Shown: piece after piece, positions 38,405 through 50,300 of the stretch
Layout: each line of letters begins with the position of its first letter
How positions within the stretch are numbered: position 1 is the first letter of the stretch
Assembly: GCA_022605955.1 (NCBI GenBank)
Contig: JAKCOZ010000099.1
Span: 434,001 to 498,000, forward strand
Direction: 5' to 3'
DNA: 64,000 bases
Source: Rallus limicola
Taxonomy: Eukaryota > Chordata > Aves > Gruiformes > Rallidae
Made by a program: the position numbers and the translations under genes
Notes under the pieces: model-generated
Databases searched by the model: none
Seen by the model: the letters and a program-made list of their open reading frames with translations, nothing else
Told to the model about the DNA's origin: nothing

Positions 38405-39959
38405 CGTCTGAAACCTCCTAACAGGACACACGAGCAGACCCTGTCACTTTGGCTCTCAGCCTTTTCCTTTGCCTGGAAAGAGGGAACATGCCTGGAACCT
38501 CCTACGGTGCTTTTCTCGGCCCTAGCAGACTGCAGTTCAAAACATGCTAAACGTCCAGCAATAACTCCCAAAGTAAAGAAGCTAGGCCTGAAAGGCATAG
38601 CTTGTCTGAAACCTCCTAACAGGACACACGAGCAGACCCTGTCACTTTGGCTCTCAGCCTTTTCCTTTGCCTGGAAAGAGGGAACATGCCTGGAACCTCC
38701 TACGGTGCTTTTCTCGGCCCTAGCAGACTGCAGGTCACAACATGCTAAACGTCCAGCAATAACTCCCAAAGTAAAGAAGCTAGGACTGAAAGGCATAGCT
38801 TGTCTGAAACCTCCTAACAGGACACACGAGCAGACCCTGTCACTTTGGCTCTCAGCCTTTTCCTTTGCCTGGAAAGAGGGAACATGCCTGGAACCTCCTA
38901 CGGTGCTTTTCTCGGCCCTAGCAGACTGCAGTTCAAAACATGCTAAACGTCCAGCAATAACTCCCAAAGTAAAGAAGCGAGGCCTGAAAGGCATAGCTTG
39001 TCTGAAACCTCCTAACAGGACACACGAGCAGACCCTGTCACTTTGGCTCTCAGCCTTTTCCTTTGCCTGGAAAGAGGGAACATGCCTGGAACCTCCTACG
39101 GTGCTTTTCTCGGCCCTAGCAGACTGCAGTTCAAAACATGCTAAACGTCCAGCAATAACTCCCAAAGTAAAGAAGCTAGGCCTGAAAGGCATAGCTTGTC
39201 TGAAACCTCCTAACAGGACACACGAGCAGACCCTGTCACTTTGGCTCTCAGCCTTTTCCTTTGCCTGGAAAGAGGGAACATGCCTGGAACCTCCTACGGT
39301 GCTTTTCTCGGCCCTAGCAGACTGCAGTTCAAAACATGCTAAACGTCCAGCAATAACTCCCAAAGTAAAGAAGCGAGGCCTGAAAGGCATAGCTCGTCTG
39401 AAACCTCCTAACAGGACACACGAGCAGACCCTGTCACTTTGGCTCTCAGCCTTTTCCTTTGCCTGGAAAGAGGGAACATGCCTGGAACCTCCTACGGTGC
39501 TTTTCTCGGCCCTAGCAGACTGCAGTTCAAAACATGCTAAACGTCCAGCAATAACTCCCAAAGTAAAGAAGCGAGGCCTGAAAGGCATAGCTTGTCTGAA
39601 ACCTCCTAACAGGACACACGAGCAGACCCTGTCACTTTGGCTCTCAGCCTTTTCCTTTGCCTGGAAAGAGGGAACATGCCTGGAACCTCCTACGGTGCTT
39701 TTCTCGGCCCTAGCAGACTGCAGTTCAAAACATGCTAAACGTCCAGCAATAACTCCCAAAGTAAAGAAGCTAGGCCTGAAAGGCATAGCTTGTCTGAAAC
39801 CTCCTAACAGGACACACGAGCAGACCCTGTCACTTTGGCTCTCAGCCTTTTCCTTTGCCTGGAAAGAGGGAACATGCCTGGAACCTCCTACGGTGCTTTT
39901 CTCGGCCCTAGCAGACTGCAGTTCAAAACATGCTAAACGTCCAGCAATAACTCCCAAAG

Positions 39960-41741
39960 TAAAGAAGCGAGGCCTGAAAGGCATAGCTTGTCTGAAACCT
40001 CCTAACAGGACACACGAGCAGACCCTGTCACTTTGGCTCTCAGCCTTTTCCTTTGCCTGGAAAGAGGGAACATGCCTGGAACCTCCTACGGTGCTTTTCT
40101 CGGCCCTAGCAGACTGCAGTTCAAAACATGCTAAACGTCCAGCAATAACTCCCAAAGTAAAGAAGCTAGGACTGAAAGGCATAGCTTGTCTGAAACCTCC
40201 TAACAGGACACACGAGCAGACCCTGTCACTTTGGCTCTCAGCCTTTTCCTTTGCCTGGAAAGAGGGAACATGCCTGGAACCTCCTACGGTGCTTTTCTCG
40301 GCCCTAGCAGACTGCAGTTCAAAACATGCTAAACGTCCAGCAATAACTCCCAAAGTAAAGAAGCGAGGCCTGAAAGGCATAGCTTGTCTGAAACCTCCTA
40401 ACAGGACACACGAGCAGACCCTGTCACTTTGGCTCTCAGCCTTTTCCTTTGCCTGGAAAGAGGGAACATGCCTGGAACCTCCTACGGTGCTTTTCTCGGC
40501 CCTAGCAGACTGCAGTTCAAAACATGCTAAACGTCCAGCAATAACTCCCAAAGTAAAGAAGCTAGGCCTGAAAGGCATAGCTTGTCTGAAACCTCCTAAC
40601 AGGACACACGAGCAGACCCTGTCACTTTGGCTCTCAGCCTTTTCCTTTGCCTGGAAAGAGGGAACATGCCTGGAACCTCCTACGGTGCTTTTCTCGGCCC
40701 TAGCAGACTGCAGTTCAAAACATGCTAAACGTCCAGCAATAACTCCCAAAGTAAAGAAGCGAGGCCTGAAAGGCATAGCTCGTCTGAAACCTCCTAACAG
40801 GACACACGAGCAGACCCTGTCACTTTGGCTCTCAGCCTTTTCCTTTGCCTGGAAAGAGGGAACATGCCTGGAACCTCCTACGGTGCTTTTCTCGGCCCTA
40901 GCAGACTGCAGTTCAAAACATGCTAAACGTCCAGCAATAACTCCCAAAGTAAAGAAGCGAGGCCTGAAAGGCATAGCTTGTCTGAAACCTCCTAACAGGA
41001 CACACGAGCAGACCCTGTCACTTTGGCTCTCAGCCTTTTCCTTTGCCTGGAAAGAGGGAACATGCCTGGAACCTCCTACGGTGCTTTTCTCGGCCCTAGC
41101 AGACTGCAGTTCAAAACATGCTAAACGTCCAGCAATAACTCCCAAAGTAAAGAAGCTAGGCCTGAAAGGCATAGCTTGTCTGAAACCTCCTAACAGGACA
41201 CACGAGCAGACCCTGTCACTTTGGCTCTCAGCCTTTTCCTTTGCCTGGAAAGAGGGAACATGCCTGGAACCTCCTACGGTGCTTTTCTCGGCCCTAGCAG
41301 ACTGCAGTTCAAAACATGCTAAACGTCCAGCAATAACTCCCAAAGTAAAGAAGCTAGGCCTGAAAGGCATAGCTTGTCTGAAACCTCCTAACAGGACACA
41401 CGAGCAGACCCTGTCACTTTGGCTCTCAGCCTTTTCCTTTGCCTGGAAAGAGGGAACATGCCTGGAACCTCCTACGGTGCTTTTCTCGGCCCTAGCAGAC
41501 TGCAGTTCAAAACATGCTAAACGTCCAGCAATAACTCCCAAAGTAAAGAAGCGAGGCCTGAAAGGCATAGCTTGTCTGAAACCTCCTAACAGGACACACG
41601 AGCAGACCCTGTCACTTTGGCTCTCAGCCTTTTCCTTTGCCTGGAAAGAGGGAACATGCCTGGAACCTCCTACGGTGCTTTTCTCGGCCCTAGCAGACTG
41701 CAGTTCAAAACATGCTAAACGTCCAGCAATAACTCCCAAAC
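39960..41741. repeat. 1,782-bp (9-monomer) higher-order unit, copy 1
   Basis: The limits are set on the marker CCCAAACTAAAG (41,741). The order is L with AGGACTG, R, L, R/U, R, L, L, R, then R with CAAACTAAAG followed by CCTCCAAACAGG. The same order follows immediately in the next 1,782 bp. The only class difference I see is that the first monomer of copy 2 is Q and that of copy 1 is not. A truncated relative with seven monomers lies upstream at about 38.7-40.0 kb. Confidence 0.8.
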
Positions 41742-43523
41742 TAAAGAAGCGAGGCCTGAAAGGCATAGCTTGTCTGAAACCTCCAAACAGGACACACGAG
41801 CAGACCCTGTCACTTTGGCTCTCAGCCTTTTCCTTTGCCTGGAAAGAGGGAACATGCCTGGAACCTCCTACGGTGCTTTTCTCGGCCCTAGCAGACTGCA
41901 GGTCACAACATGCTAAACGTCCAGCAATAACTCCCAAAGTAAAGAAGCTAGGACTGAAAGGCATAGCTTGTCTGAAACCTCCTAACAGGACACACGAGCA
42001 GACCCTGTCACTTTGGCTCTCAGCCTTTTCCTTTGCCTGGAAAGAGGGAACATGCCTGGAACCTCCTACGGTGCTTTTCTCGGCCCTAGCAGACTGCAGT
42101 TCAAAACATGCTAAACGTCCAGCAATAACTCCCAAAGTAAAGAAGCGAGGCCTGAAAGGCATAGCTTGTCTGAAACCTCCTAACAGGACACACGAGCAGA
42201 CCCTGTCACTTTGGCTCTCAGCCTTTTCCTTTGCCTGGAAAGAGGGAACATGCCTGGAACCTCCTACGGTGCTTTTCTCGGCCCTAGCAGACTGCAGTTC
42301 AAAACATGCTAAACGTCCAGCAATAACTCCCAAAGTAAAGAAGCTAGGCCTGAAAGGCATAGCTTGTCTGAAACCTCCTAACAGGACACACGAGCAGACC
42401 CTGTCACTTTGGCTCTCAGCCTTTTCCTTTGCCTGGAAAGAGGGAACATGCCTGGAACCTCCTACGGTGCTTTTCTCGGCCCTAGCAGACTGCAGTTCAA
42501 AACATGCTAAACGTCCAGCAATAACTCCCAAAGTAAAGAAGCGAGGCCTGAAAGGCATAGCTCGTCTGAAACCTCCTAACAGGACACACGAGCAGACCCT
42601 GTCACTTTGGCTCTCAGCCTTTTCCTTTGCCTGGAAAGAGGGAACATGCCTGGAACCTCCTACGGTGCTTTTCTCGGCCCTAGCAGACTGCAGTTCAAAA
42701 CATGCTAAACGTCCAGCAATAACTCCCAAAGTAAAGAAGCGAGGCCTGAAAGGCATAGCTTGTCTGAAACCTCCTAACAGGACACACGAGCAGACCCTGT
42801 CACTTTGGCTCTCAGCCTTTTCCTTTGCCTGGAAAGAGGGAACATGCCTGGAACCTCCTACGGTGCTTTTCTCGGCCCTAGCAGACTGCAGTTCAAAACA
42901 TGCTAAACGTCCAGCAATAACTCCCAAAGTAAAGAAGCTAGGCCTGAAAGGCATAGCTTGTCTGAAACCTCCTAACAGGACACACGAGCAGACCCTGTCA
43001 CTTTGGCTCTCAGCCTTTTCCTTTGCCTGGAAAGAGGGAACATGCCTGGAACCTCCTACGGTGCTTTTCTCGGCCCTAGCAGACTGCAGTTCAAAACATG
43101 CTAAACGTCCAGCAATAACTCCCAAAGTAAAGAAGCTAGGCCTGAAAGGCATAGCTTGTCTGAAACCTCCTAACAGGACACACGAGCAGACCCTGTCACT
43201 TTGGCTCTCAGCCTTTTCCTTTGCCTGGAAAGAGGGAACATGCCTGGAACCTCCTACGGTGCTTTTCTCGGCCCTAGCAGACTGCAGTTCAAAACATGCT
43301 AAACGTCCAGCAATAACTCCCAAAGTAAAGAAGCGAGGCCTGAAAGGCATAGCTTGTCTGAAACCTCCTAACAGGACACACGAGCAGACCCTGTCACTTT
43401 GGCTCTCAGCCTTTTCCTTTGCCTGGAAAGAGGGAACATGCCTGGAACCTCCTACGGTGCTTTTCTCGGCCCTAGCAGACTGCAGTTCAAAACATGCTAA
43501 ACGTCCAGCAATAACTCCCAAAC
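41742..43523. repeat. 1,782-bp (9-monomer) higher-order unit, copy 2
   Basis: Q with AGGACTG (about 41,902-41,953), R, L, R/U, R, L, L, R and R with CAAACTAAAG (43,523) repeat copy 1 at exact nine-monomer spacing. CCTCCAAACAGG follows the marker in both copies (about 41,783 and 43,565). A further Q with AGGACTG begins at about 43,684, after which the order changes to G, so the third unit is broken off. Confidence 0.8.
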
Positions 43524-45112
43524 TAAAGAAGCGAGGCCTGAAAGGCATAGCTTGTCTGAAACCTCCAAACAGGACACACGAGCAGACCCTGTCACTTTGG
43601 CTCTCAGCCTTTTCCTTTGCCTGGAAAGAGGGAACATGCCTGGAACCTCCTACGGTGCTTTTCTCGGCCCTAGCAGACTGCAGGTCACAACATGCTAAAC
43701 GTCCAGCAATAACTCCCAAAGTAAAGAAGCTAGGACTGAAAGGCATAGCTTGTCTGAAACCTCCTAACAGGACACACGAGCAGACCCTGTCACTTTGGCT
43801 CTCAGCCTTTTCCTTTGCCTGGAAAGAGGGAACATGCCTGGAACCTCCTACGGTGCTTTTCTCGGCCCTAGCAGACTGCAGTTCAAAACATGCTAAACGT
43901 CCAGCAATAACTCCCAAAGTAAAGAAGCTAGGCCTGAAAGGAATAGGTTGTCTGAAACCTCCTAACAGGACACACGAGCAGACCCTGTCACTTTGGCTCT
44001 CAGCCTTTTCCTTTGCCTGGAAAGAGGGAACATGCCTGGAACCTCCTACGGTGCTTTTCTCGGCCCTAGCAGACTGCAGTTCAAAACATGCTAAACGTCC
44101 AGCAATAACTCCCAAAGTAAAGAAGCTAGGCCTGAAAGGCATAGCTTGTCTGAAACCTCCTAACAGGACACACGAGCAGACCCTGTCACTTTGGCTCTCA
44201 GCCTTTTCCTTTGCCTGGAAAGAGGGAACATGCCTGGAACCTCCTACGGTGCTTTTCTCGGCCCTAGCAGACTGCAGGTCACAACATGCTAAACGTCCAG
44301 CAATAACTCCCAAAGTAAAGAAGCTAGGCCTGAAAGGCATAGCTTGTCTGAAACCTCCTAACAGGACACACGAGCAGACCCTGTCACTTTGGCTCTCAGC
44401 CTTTTCCTTTGCCTGGAAAGAGGGAACATGCCTGGAACCTCCTACGGTGCTTTTCTCGGCCCTAGCAGACTGCAGTTCAAAACATGCTAAACGTCCAGCA
44501 ATAACTCCCAAAGTAAAGAAGCGAGGCCTGAAAGGCATAGCTTGTCTGAAACCTCCTAACAGGACACACGAGCAGACCCTGTCACTTTGGCTCTCAGCCT
44601 TTTCCTTTGCCTGGAAAGAGGGAACATGCCTGGAACCTCCTACGGTGCTTTTCTCGGCCCTAGCAGACTGCAGTTCAAAACATGCTAAACGTCCAGCAAT
44701 AACTCCCAAAGTAAAGAAGCTAGGCCTGAAAGGCATAGCTTGTCTGAAACCTCCTAACAGGACACACGAGCAGACCCTGTCACTTTGGCTCTCAGCCTTT
44801 TCCTTTGCCTGGAAAGAGGGAACATGCCTGGAACCTCCTACGGTGCTTTTCTCGGCCCTAGCAGACTGCAGGTCACAACATGCTAAACGTCCAGCAATAA
44901 CTCCCAAAGAAAAGAAGCTAGGCCTGAAAGGCATAGCTTGTCTGAAACCTCCTAACAGGACACACGAGCAGACCCTGTCACTTTGGCTCTCAGCCTTTTC
45001 CTTTGCCTGGAAAGAGGGAACATGCCTGGAACCTCCTACGGTGCTTTTCTCGGCCCTAGCAGACTGCAGTTCAAAACATGCTAAACGTCCAGCAATAACT
45101 CCCAAAGTAAAG

Positions 45113-45740
45113 AAGCTAGGCCTGAAAGGAATAGGTTGTCTGAAACCTCCTAACAGGACACACGAGCAGACCCTGTCACTTTGGCTCTCAGCCTTTTCCT
45201 TTGCCTGGAAAGAGGGAACATGCCTGGAACCTCCTACGGTGCTTTTCTCGGCCCTAGCAGACTGCAGTTCAAAACATGCTAAACGTCCAGCAATAACTCC
45301 CAAAGTAAAGAAGCTAGGCCTGAAAGGCATAGCTTGTCTAAAACCTCCTAACTGGACACACGATCAGACCCTGTCACTTTGGCTCTCAGCCTTTTCCTTT
45401 GCCTGGAAAGAGGGAACATGCCTGGAACCTCCTACGGTGCTTTTCTCGGCCCTAGCAGACTGCAGTTCAAAACATGCTAAACGTCCAGCAATAACTTCCA
45501 AAGTAAAGAAGCTAGGCCTGAAAGGCATAGCTTGTCTGAAACCTCCTGACAGGACACACGAGCAGACCCTGTCACTTTGGCTCTCAGCCTTTTCCTTTGC
45601 CTGGAAAGAGGGAACATGCCTGGAACCTCCTACGGTGCTTTTCTCGGCCCTAGCAGACTGCAGTTCAAAAAATGCTAAACGTCCAGCAATAACTTCTAAA
45701 GTAAAGAAGCTAGGCCTGAAAGGCATAGCTCGTCTGAAAC
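45113..45740. repeat. G-W-S-N cassette, copy at 45.1 kb
   Basis: G (about 45,128), W with ACGATCAG (about 45,352-45,365), S with CCTGACAGG (about 45,495-45,548) and CAAAAAATG with ACTTCT and U (about 45,668-45,732) lie in consecutive monomers. The preceding monomer has both Q and E (about 44,871 and 44,908), a combination not seen elsewhere, showing recombination between monomer lineages within a single 198-bp unit. Confidence 0.75.
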
Positions 45741-47381
45741 CTCCTAACAGGACACACGAGCAGACCCTGTCACTTTGGCTCTCAGCCTTTTCCTTTGCCT
45801 GGAAAGAGGGAACATGCCTGGAACCTCCTACGGTGCTTTTCTCGGCCCTAGCAGACTGCAGTTCAAAACATGCTAAACGTCCAGCAATAACTCCCAAAGT
45901 AAAGAAGCTAGGCCTGAAAGGCATAGCTTGTCTGAAACCTCCTAACAGGACACACGAGCAGACCCTGTCACTTTGGCTCTCAGCCTTTTCCTTTGCCTGG
46001 AAAGAGGGAACATGCCTGGAACCTCCTACGGTGCTTTTCTCGGCCCTAGCAGACTGCAGTTCAAAACATGCTAAACGTCCAGCAATAACTCCCAAAGTAA
46101 AGAAGCGAGGCCTGAAAGGCATAGCTCGTCTGAAACCTCCTAACAGGACACACGATCAGACCCTGTCACTTTGGCTCTCAGCCTTTTCCTTTGCCTGGAA
46201 AGAGGGAACATGCCTGGAACCTCCTACGGTGCTTTTCTCGGCCCTAGCAGACTGCAGTTCAAAACATGCTAAACGTCCAGCAATAACTCCCAAAGTAAAG
46301 AAGCGAGGCCTGAAAGGCATAGCTTGTCTGAAACCTCCTAACAGGACACACGAGCAGACCCTGTCACTTTGGCTCTCAGCCTTTTCCTTTGCCTGGAAAG
46401 AGGGAACATGCCTGGAACCTCCTACGGTGCTTTTCTCGGCCCTAGCAGACTGCAGTTCAAAACATGCTAAACGTCCAGCAATAACTCCCAAAGTAAAGAA
46501 GCGAGGCCTGAAAGGCATAGCTTGTCTGAAACCTCCTAACAGGACACACGAGCAGACCCTGTCACTTTGGCTCTCAGCCTTTTCCTTTGCCTGGAAAGAG
46601 GGAACATGCCTGGAACCTCCTACGGTGCTTTTCTCGGCCCTAGCAGACTGCAGTTCAAAACATGCTAAACGTCCAGCAATAACTCCCAAAGTAAAGAAGC
46701 TAGGCCTGAAAGGCATAGCTTGTCTGAAACCTCCTAACAGGACACACGAGCAGACCCTGTCACTTTGGCTCTCAGCCTTTTCCTTTGCCTGGAAAGAGGG
46801 AACATGCCTGGAACCTCCTACGGTGCTTTTCTCGGCCCTAGCAGACTGCAGTTCAAAACATGCTAAACGTCCAGCAATAACTCCCAAAGTAAAGAAGCTA
46901 GGCCTGAAAGGCATAGCTTGTCTGAAACCTCCTAACAGGACACACGAGCAGACCCTGTCACTTTGGCTCTCAGCCTTTTCCTTTGCCTGGAAAGAGGGAA
47001 CATGCCTGGAACCTCCTACGGTGCTTTTCTCGGCCCTAGCAGACTGCAGTTCAAAACATGCTAAACGTCCAGCAATAACTCCCAAAGTAAAGAAGCGAGG
47101 CCTGAAAGGCATAGCTTGTCTGAAACCTCCAAACAGGACACACGAGCAGACCCTGTCACTTTGGCTCTCAGCCTTTTCCTTTGCCTGGAAAGAGGGAACA
47201 TGCCTGGAACCTCCTACGGTGCTTTTCTCGGCCCTAGCAGACTGCAGTTCAAAACATGCTAAACGTCCAGCAATAACTCCCAAAGAAAAGAAGCTAGGCC
47301 TGAAAGGCATAGCTTGTCTGAAACCTCCTAACTGGACACACGAGCAGACCCTGTCACTTTGGCTCTCAGCCTTTTCCTTTG

Positions 47382-50300
47382 CTTGAAAGAGGGAACATGC
47401 CTGGAACCTCCTACGGTGCTTTTCTCGGCCCTAGCAGACTGCAGTTCAAAACATGCTAAACGTCCAGCAATAACTCCCAAAGTAAAGAAGCGAGGCCTGA
47501 AAGGCATAGCTTGTCTGAAACCTCCTAACAGGACACACGAGCAGACCCTGTCACTTTGGCTCTCAGCCTTTTCCTTTGCCTGGAAAGAGGGAACATGCCT
47601 GGAACCTCCTACGGTGCTTTTCTCGGCCCTAGCAGACTGCAGTTCAAAACATGCTAAACGTCCAGCAATAACTCCCAAAGTAAAGAAGCTAGGCCTGAAA
47701 GGCATAGCTTGTCTGAAACCTCCTAACAGGACACACGAGCAGACCCTGTCACTTTGGCTCTCAGCCTTTTCCTTTGCCTGGAAAGAGGGAACATGCCTGG
47801 AACCTCCTACGGTGCTTTTCTCGGCCCTAGCAGACTGCAGTTCAAAACATGCTAAACGTCCAGCAATAACTCCCAAAGTAAAGAAGCTAGGCCTGAAAGG
47901 CATAGCTTGTCTGAAACCTCCTAACAGGACACACGAGCAGACCCTGTCACTTTGGCTCTCAGCCTTTTCCTTTGCCTGGAAAGAGGGAACATGCCTGGAA
48001 CCTCCTACGGTGCTTTTCTCGGCCCTAGCAGACTGCAGTTCAAAACATGCTAAACGTCCAGCAATAACTCCCAAAGTAAAGAAGCTAGGCCTGAAAGGCA
48101 TAGCTTGTCTGAAACCTCCTAACAGGACACACGAGCAGACCCTGTCACTTTGGCTCTCAGCCTTTTCCTTTGCCTGGAAAGAGGGAACATGCCTGGAACC
48201 TCCTACGGTGCTTTTCTCGGCCCTAGCAGACTGCAGTTCAAAACATGCTAAACGTCCAGCAATAACTCCCAAAGTAAAGAAGCTAGGCCTGAAAGGCATA
48301 GCTTGTCTGAAACCTCCTAACAGGACACACGAGCAGACCCTGTCACTTTGGCTCTCAGCCTTTTCCTTTGCCTGGAAAGAGGGAACATGCCTGGAACCTC
48401 CTACGGTGCTTTTCTCGGCCCTAGCAGACTGCAGTTCATAACATGCTAAAAGTCCAGCAATAACTCCCAAAGTAAAGAAGCTAGGCCTGAAAGGCATAGC
48501 TTGTCTGAAACCTCCTAACAGGACACACGAGCAGACCCTGTCACTTTGGCTCTCAGCCTTTTCCTTTGCCTGGAAAGAGGGAACATGCCTGGAACCTCCT
48601 ACGGTGCTTTTCTCGGCCCTAGCAGACTGCAGTTCAAAACATGCTAAACGTCCAGCAATAACTCCCAAAGTAAAGAAGCTAGGCCTGAAAGGCATAGCTT
48701 GTCTGAAACCTCCTAACAGGACACACGAGCAGACCCTGTCACTTTGACTCTCAGCCTTTTCCTTTGCCTGGAAAGAGGGAACATGCCTGGAACCTCCTAC
48801 GGTGCTTTTCTCGGCCCTAGCAGACTGCAGTTCAAAACATGCTAAACGTCCAGCAATAACTCCCAAAGTATAGAAGCTAGGCTTGAAAGGCATAGCTTGT
48901 CTGAAACCTCCTAACAGGACACACGAGCAGACCCTGTCACTTTGGCTCTCAGCCTTTTCCTTTGCCTGGAAAGAGGGAACATGCCTGGAACCTCCTACGG
49001 TGCTTTTCTCGGCCCTAGCAGACTGCAGTTCAAAACATGCTAAACGTCCAGCAATAACTTCTAAAGTAAAGAAGCTAGGCCTGAAAGGCATAGCTTGTCT
49101 GAAACCTCCTAACAGGACACACGAGCAGACCCTGTCACTTTGGCTCTCAGCCTTTTCCTTTGCCTGGAAAGAGGGAACATGCCTGGAACCTCCTACGGTG
49201 CTTTTCTCGGCCCTAGCAGACTGCAGGTCACAACATGCTAAACGTCCAGCAATAACTCCCAAAGTAAAGAAGCTAGGACTGAAAGGCATAGCTTGTCTGA
49301 AACCTCCTAACAGGACACACGAGCAGACCCTGTCACTTTGGCTCTCAGCCTTTTCCTTTGCCTGGAAAGAGGGAACATGCCTGGAACCTCCTACGGTGCT
49401 TTTCTCGGCCCTAGCAGACTGCAGTTCAAAACATGCTAAACGTCCAGCAATAACTCCCAAAGTAAAGAAGCGAGGCCTGAAAGGCATAGCTTGTCTGAAA
49501 CCTCCTAACAGGACACACGAGCAGACCCTGTCACTTTGGCTCTCAGCCTTTTCCTTTGCCTGGAAAGAGGGAACATGCCTGGAACCTCCTACGGTGCTTT
49601 TCTCAGCCCTAGCAGACTGCAGTTCAAAACATGCTAAACGTCCAGCAATAACTCCCAAAGTAAAGAAGCTAGGCCTGAAAGGCATAGCTTGTCTGAAACC
49701 TCCTGACAGGACACACGAGCAGACCCTGTCACTTTGGCTCTCAGCCTTTTCCTTTGCCTGGAAAGAGGGAACATGCCTGGAACCTCCTACGGTGCTTTTC
49801 TCAGCCCTAGCAGACTGCAGTTCAAAACATGCTAAACGTCCAGCAATAACTCCCAAAGTAAAGAAGCTAGGCCTGAAAGGCATAGCTTGTCTGAAACCTC
49901 CTAACAGGACACACGAGCAGACCCTGTCACTTTGGCTCTCAGCCTTTTCCTTTGCCTGGAAAGAGGGAACATGCCTGGAACCTCCTACGGTGCTTTTCTC
50001 GGCCCTAGCAGACTGCAGTTAAAAACATGCTAAACGTCCAGCAATAACTCCCAAAGTAAAGAAGCGAGGCCTGAAAGGCATAGCTTGTCTGAAACCTCCT
50101 AACAGGACACACGAGCAGACCCTGTCACTTTGGCTCTCAGCCTTTTCCTTTGCCTGGAAAGAGGGAACATGCCTGGAACCTCCTACGGTGCTTTTCTCGG
50201 CCCTAGCAGACTGCAGTTCAAAACATGCTAAACGTCCAGCAATAACTCCCAAAGTAAAGAAGCTAGGCCTGAAAGGCATAGCTTGTCTGAAACCTCCTAA

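Larger units (their letters stand above)
37783..47381. repeat. Indel-free block of 9.6 kb (about 48 monomers)
   Basis: Between the -1 at about 37,781 (CCCAAATAAAG) and the -1 at 47,382, phase is constant. Neither X nor O occurs, so the forward frame is open without a stop for 9,474 bp and the reverse frame for 7,293 bp (38,038-45,330). The openness follows from the period and the lack of X and O here. The block contains two cassette copies and two 9-monomer repeats, so it has been shaped by several rounds of block copying. No coding function is supported. Confidence 0.85.

Noticed and set aside
37913..47386. Giant forward-strand repeat protein with a 66-residue unit
   Set aside because: There is no in-frame ATG, only GTG. 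TGA and TAA variants and +1/-1 shifts break the frame throughout the window. The frequent variants (L/R, C/R, V/E, A/D, S/R with K/Q) are non-synonymous, so there is no sign of protein-level constraint. The frame is open because 198 is a multiple of three.
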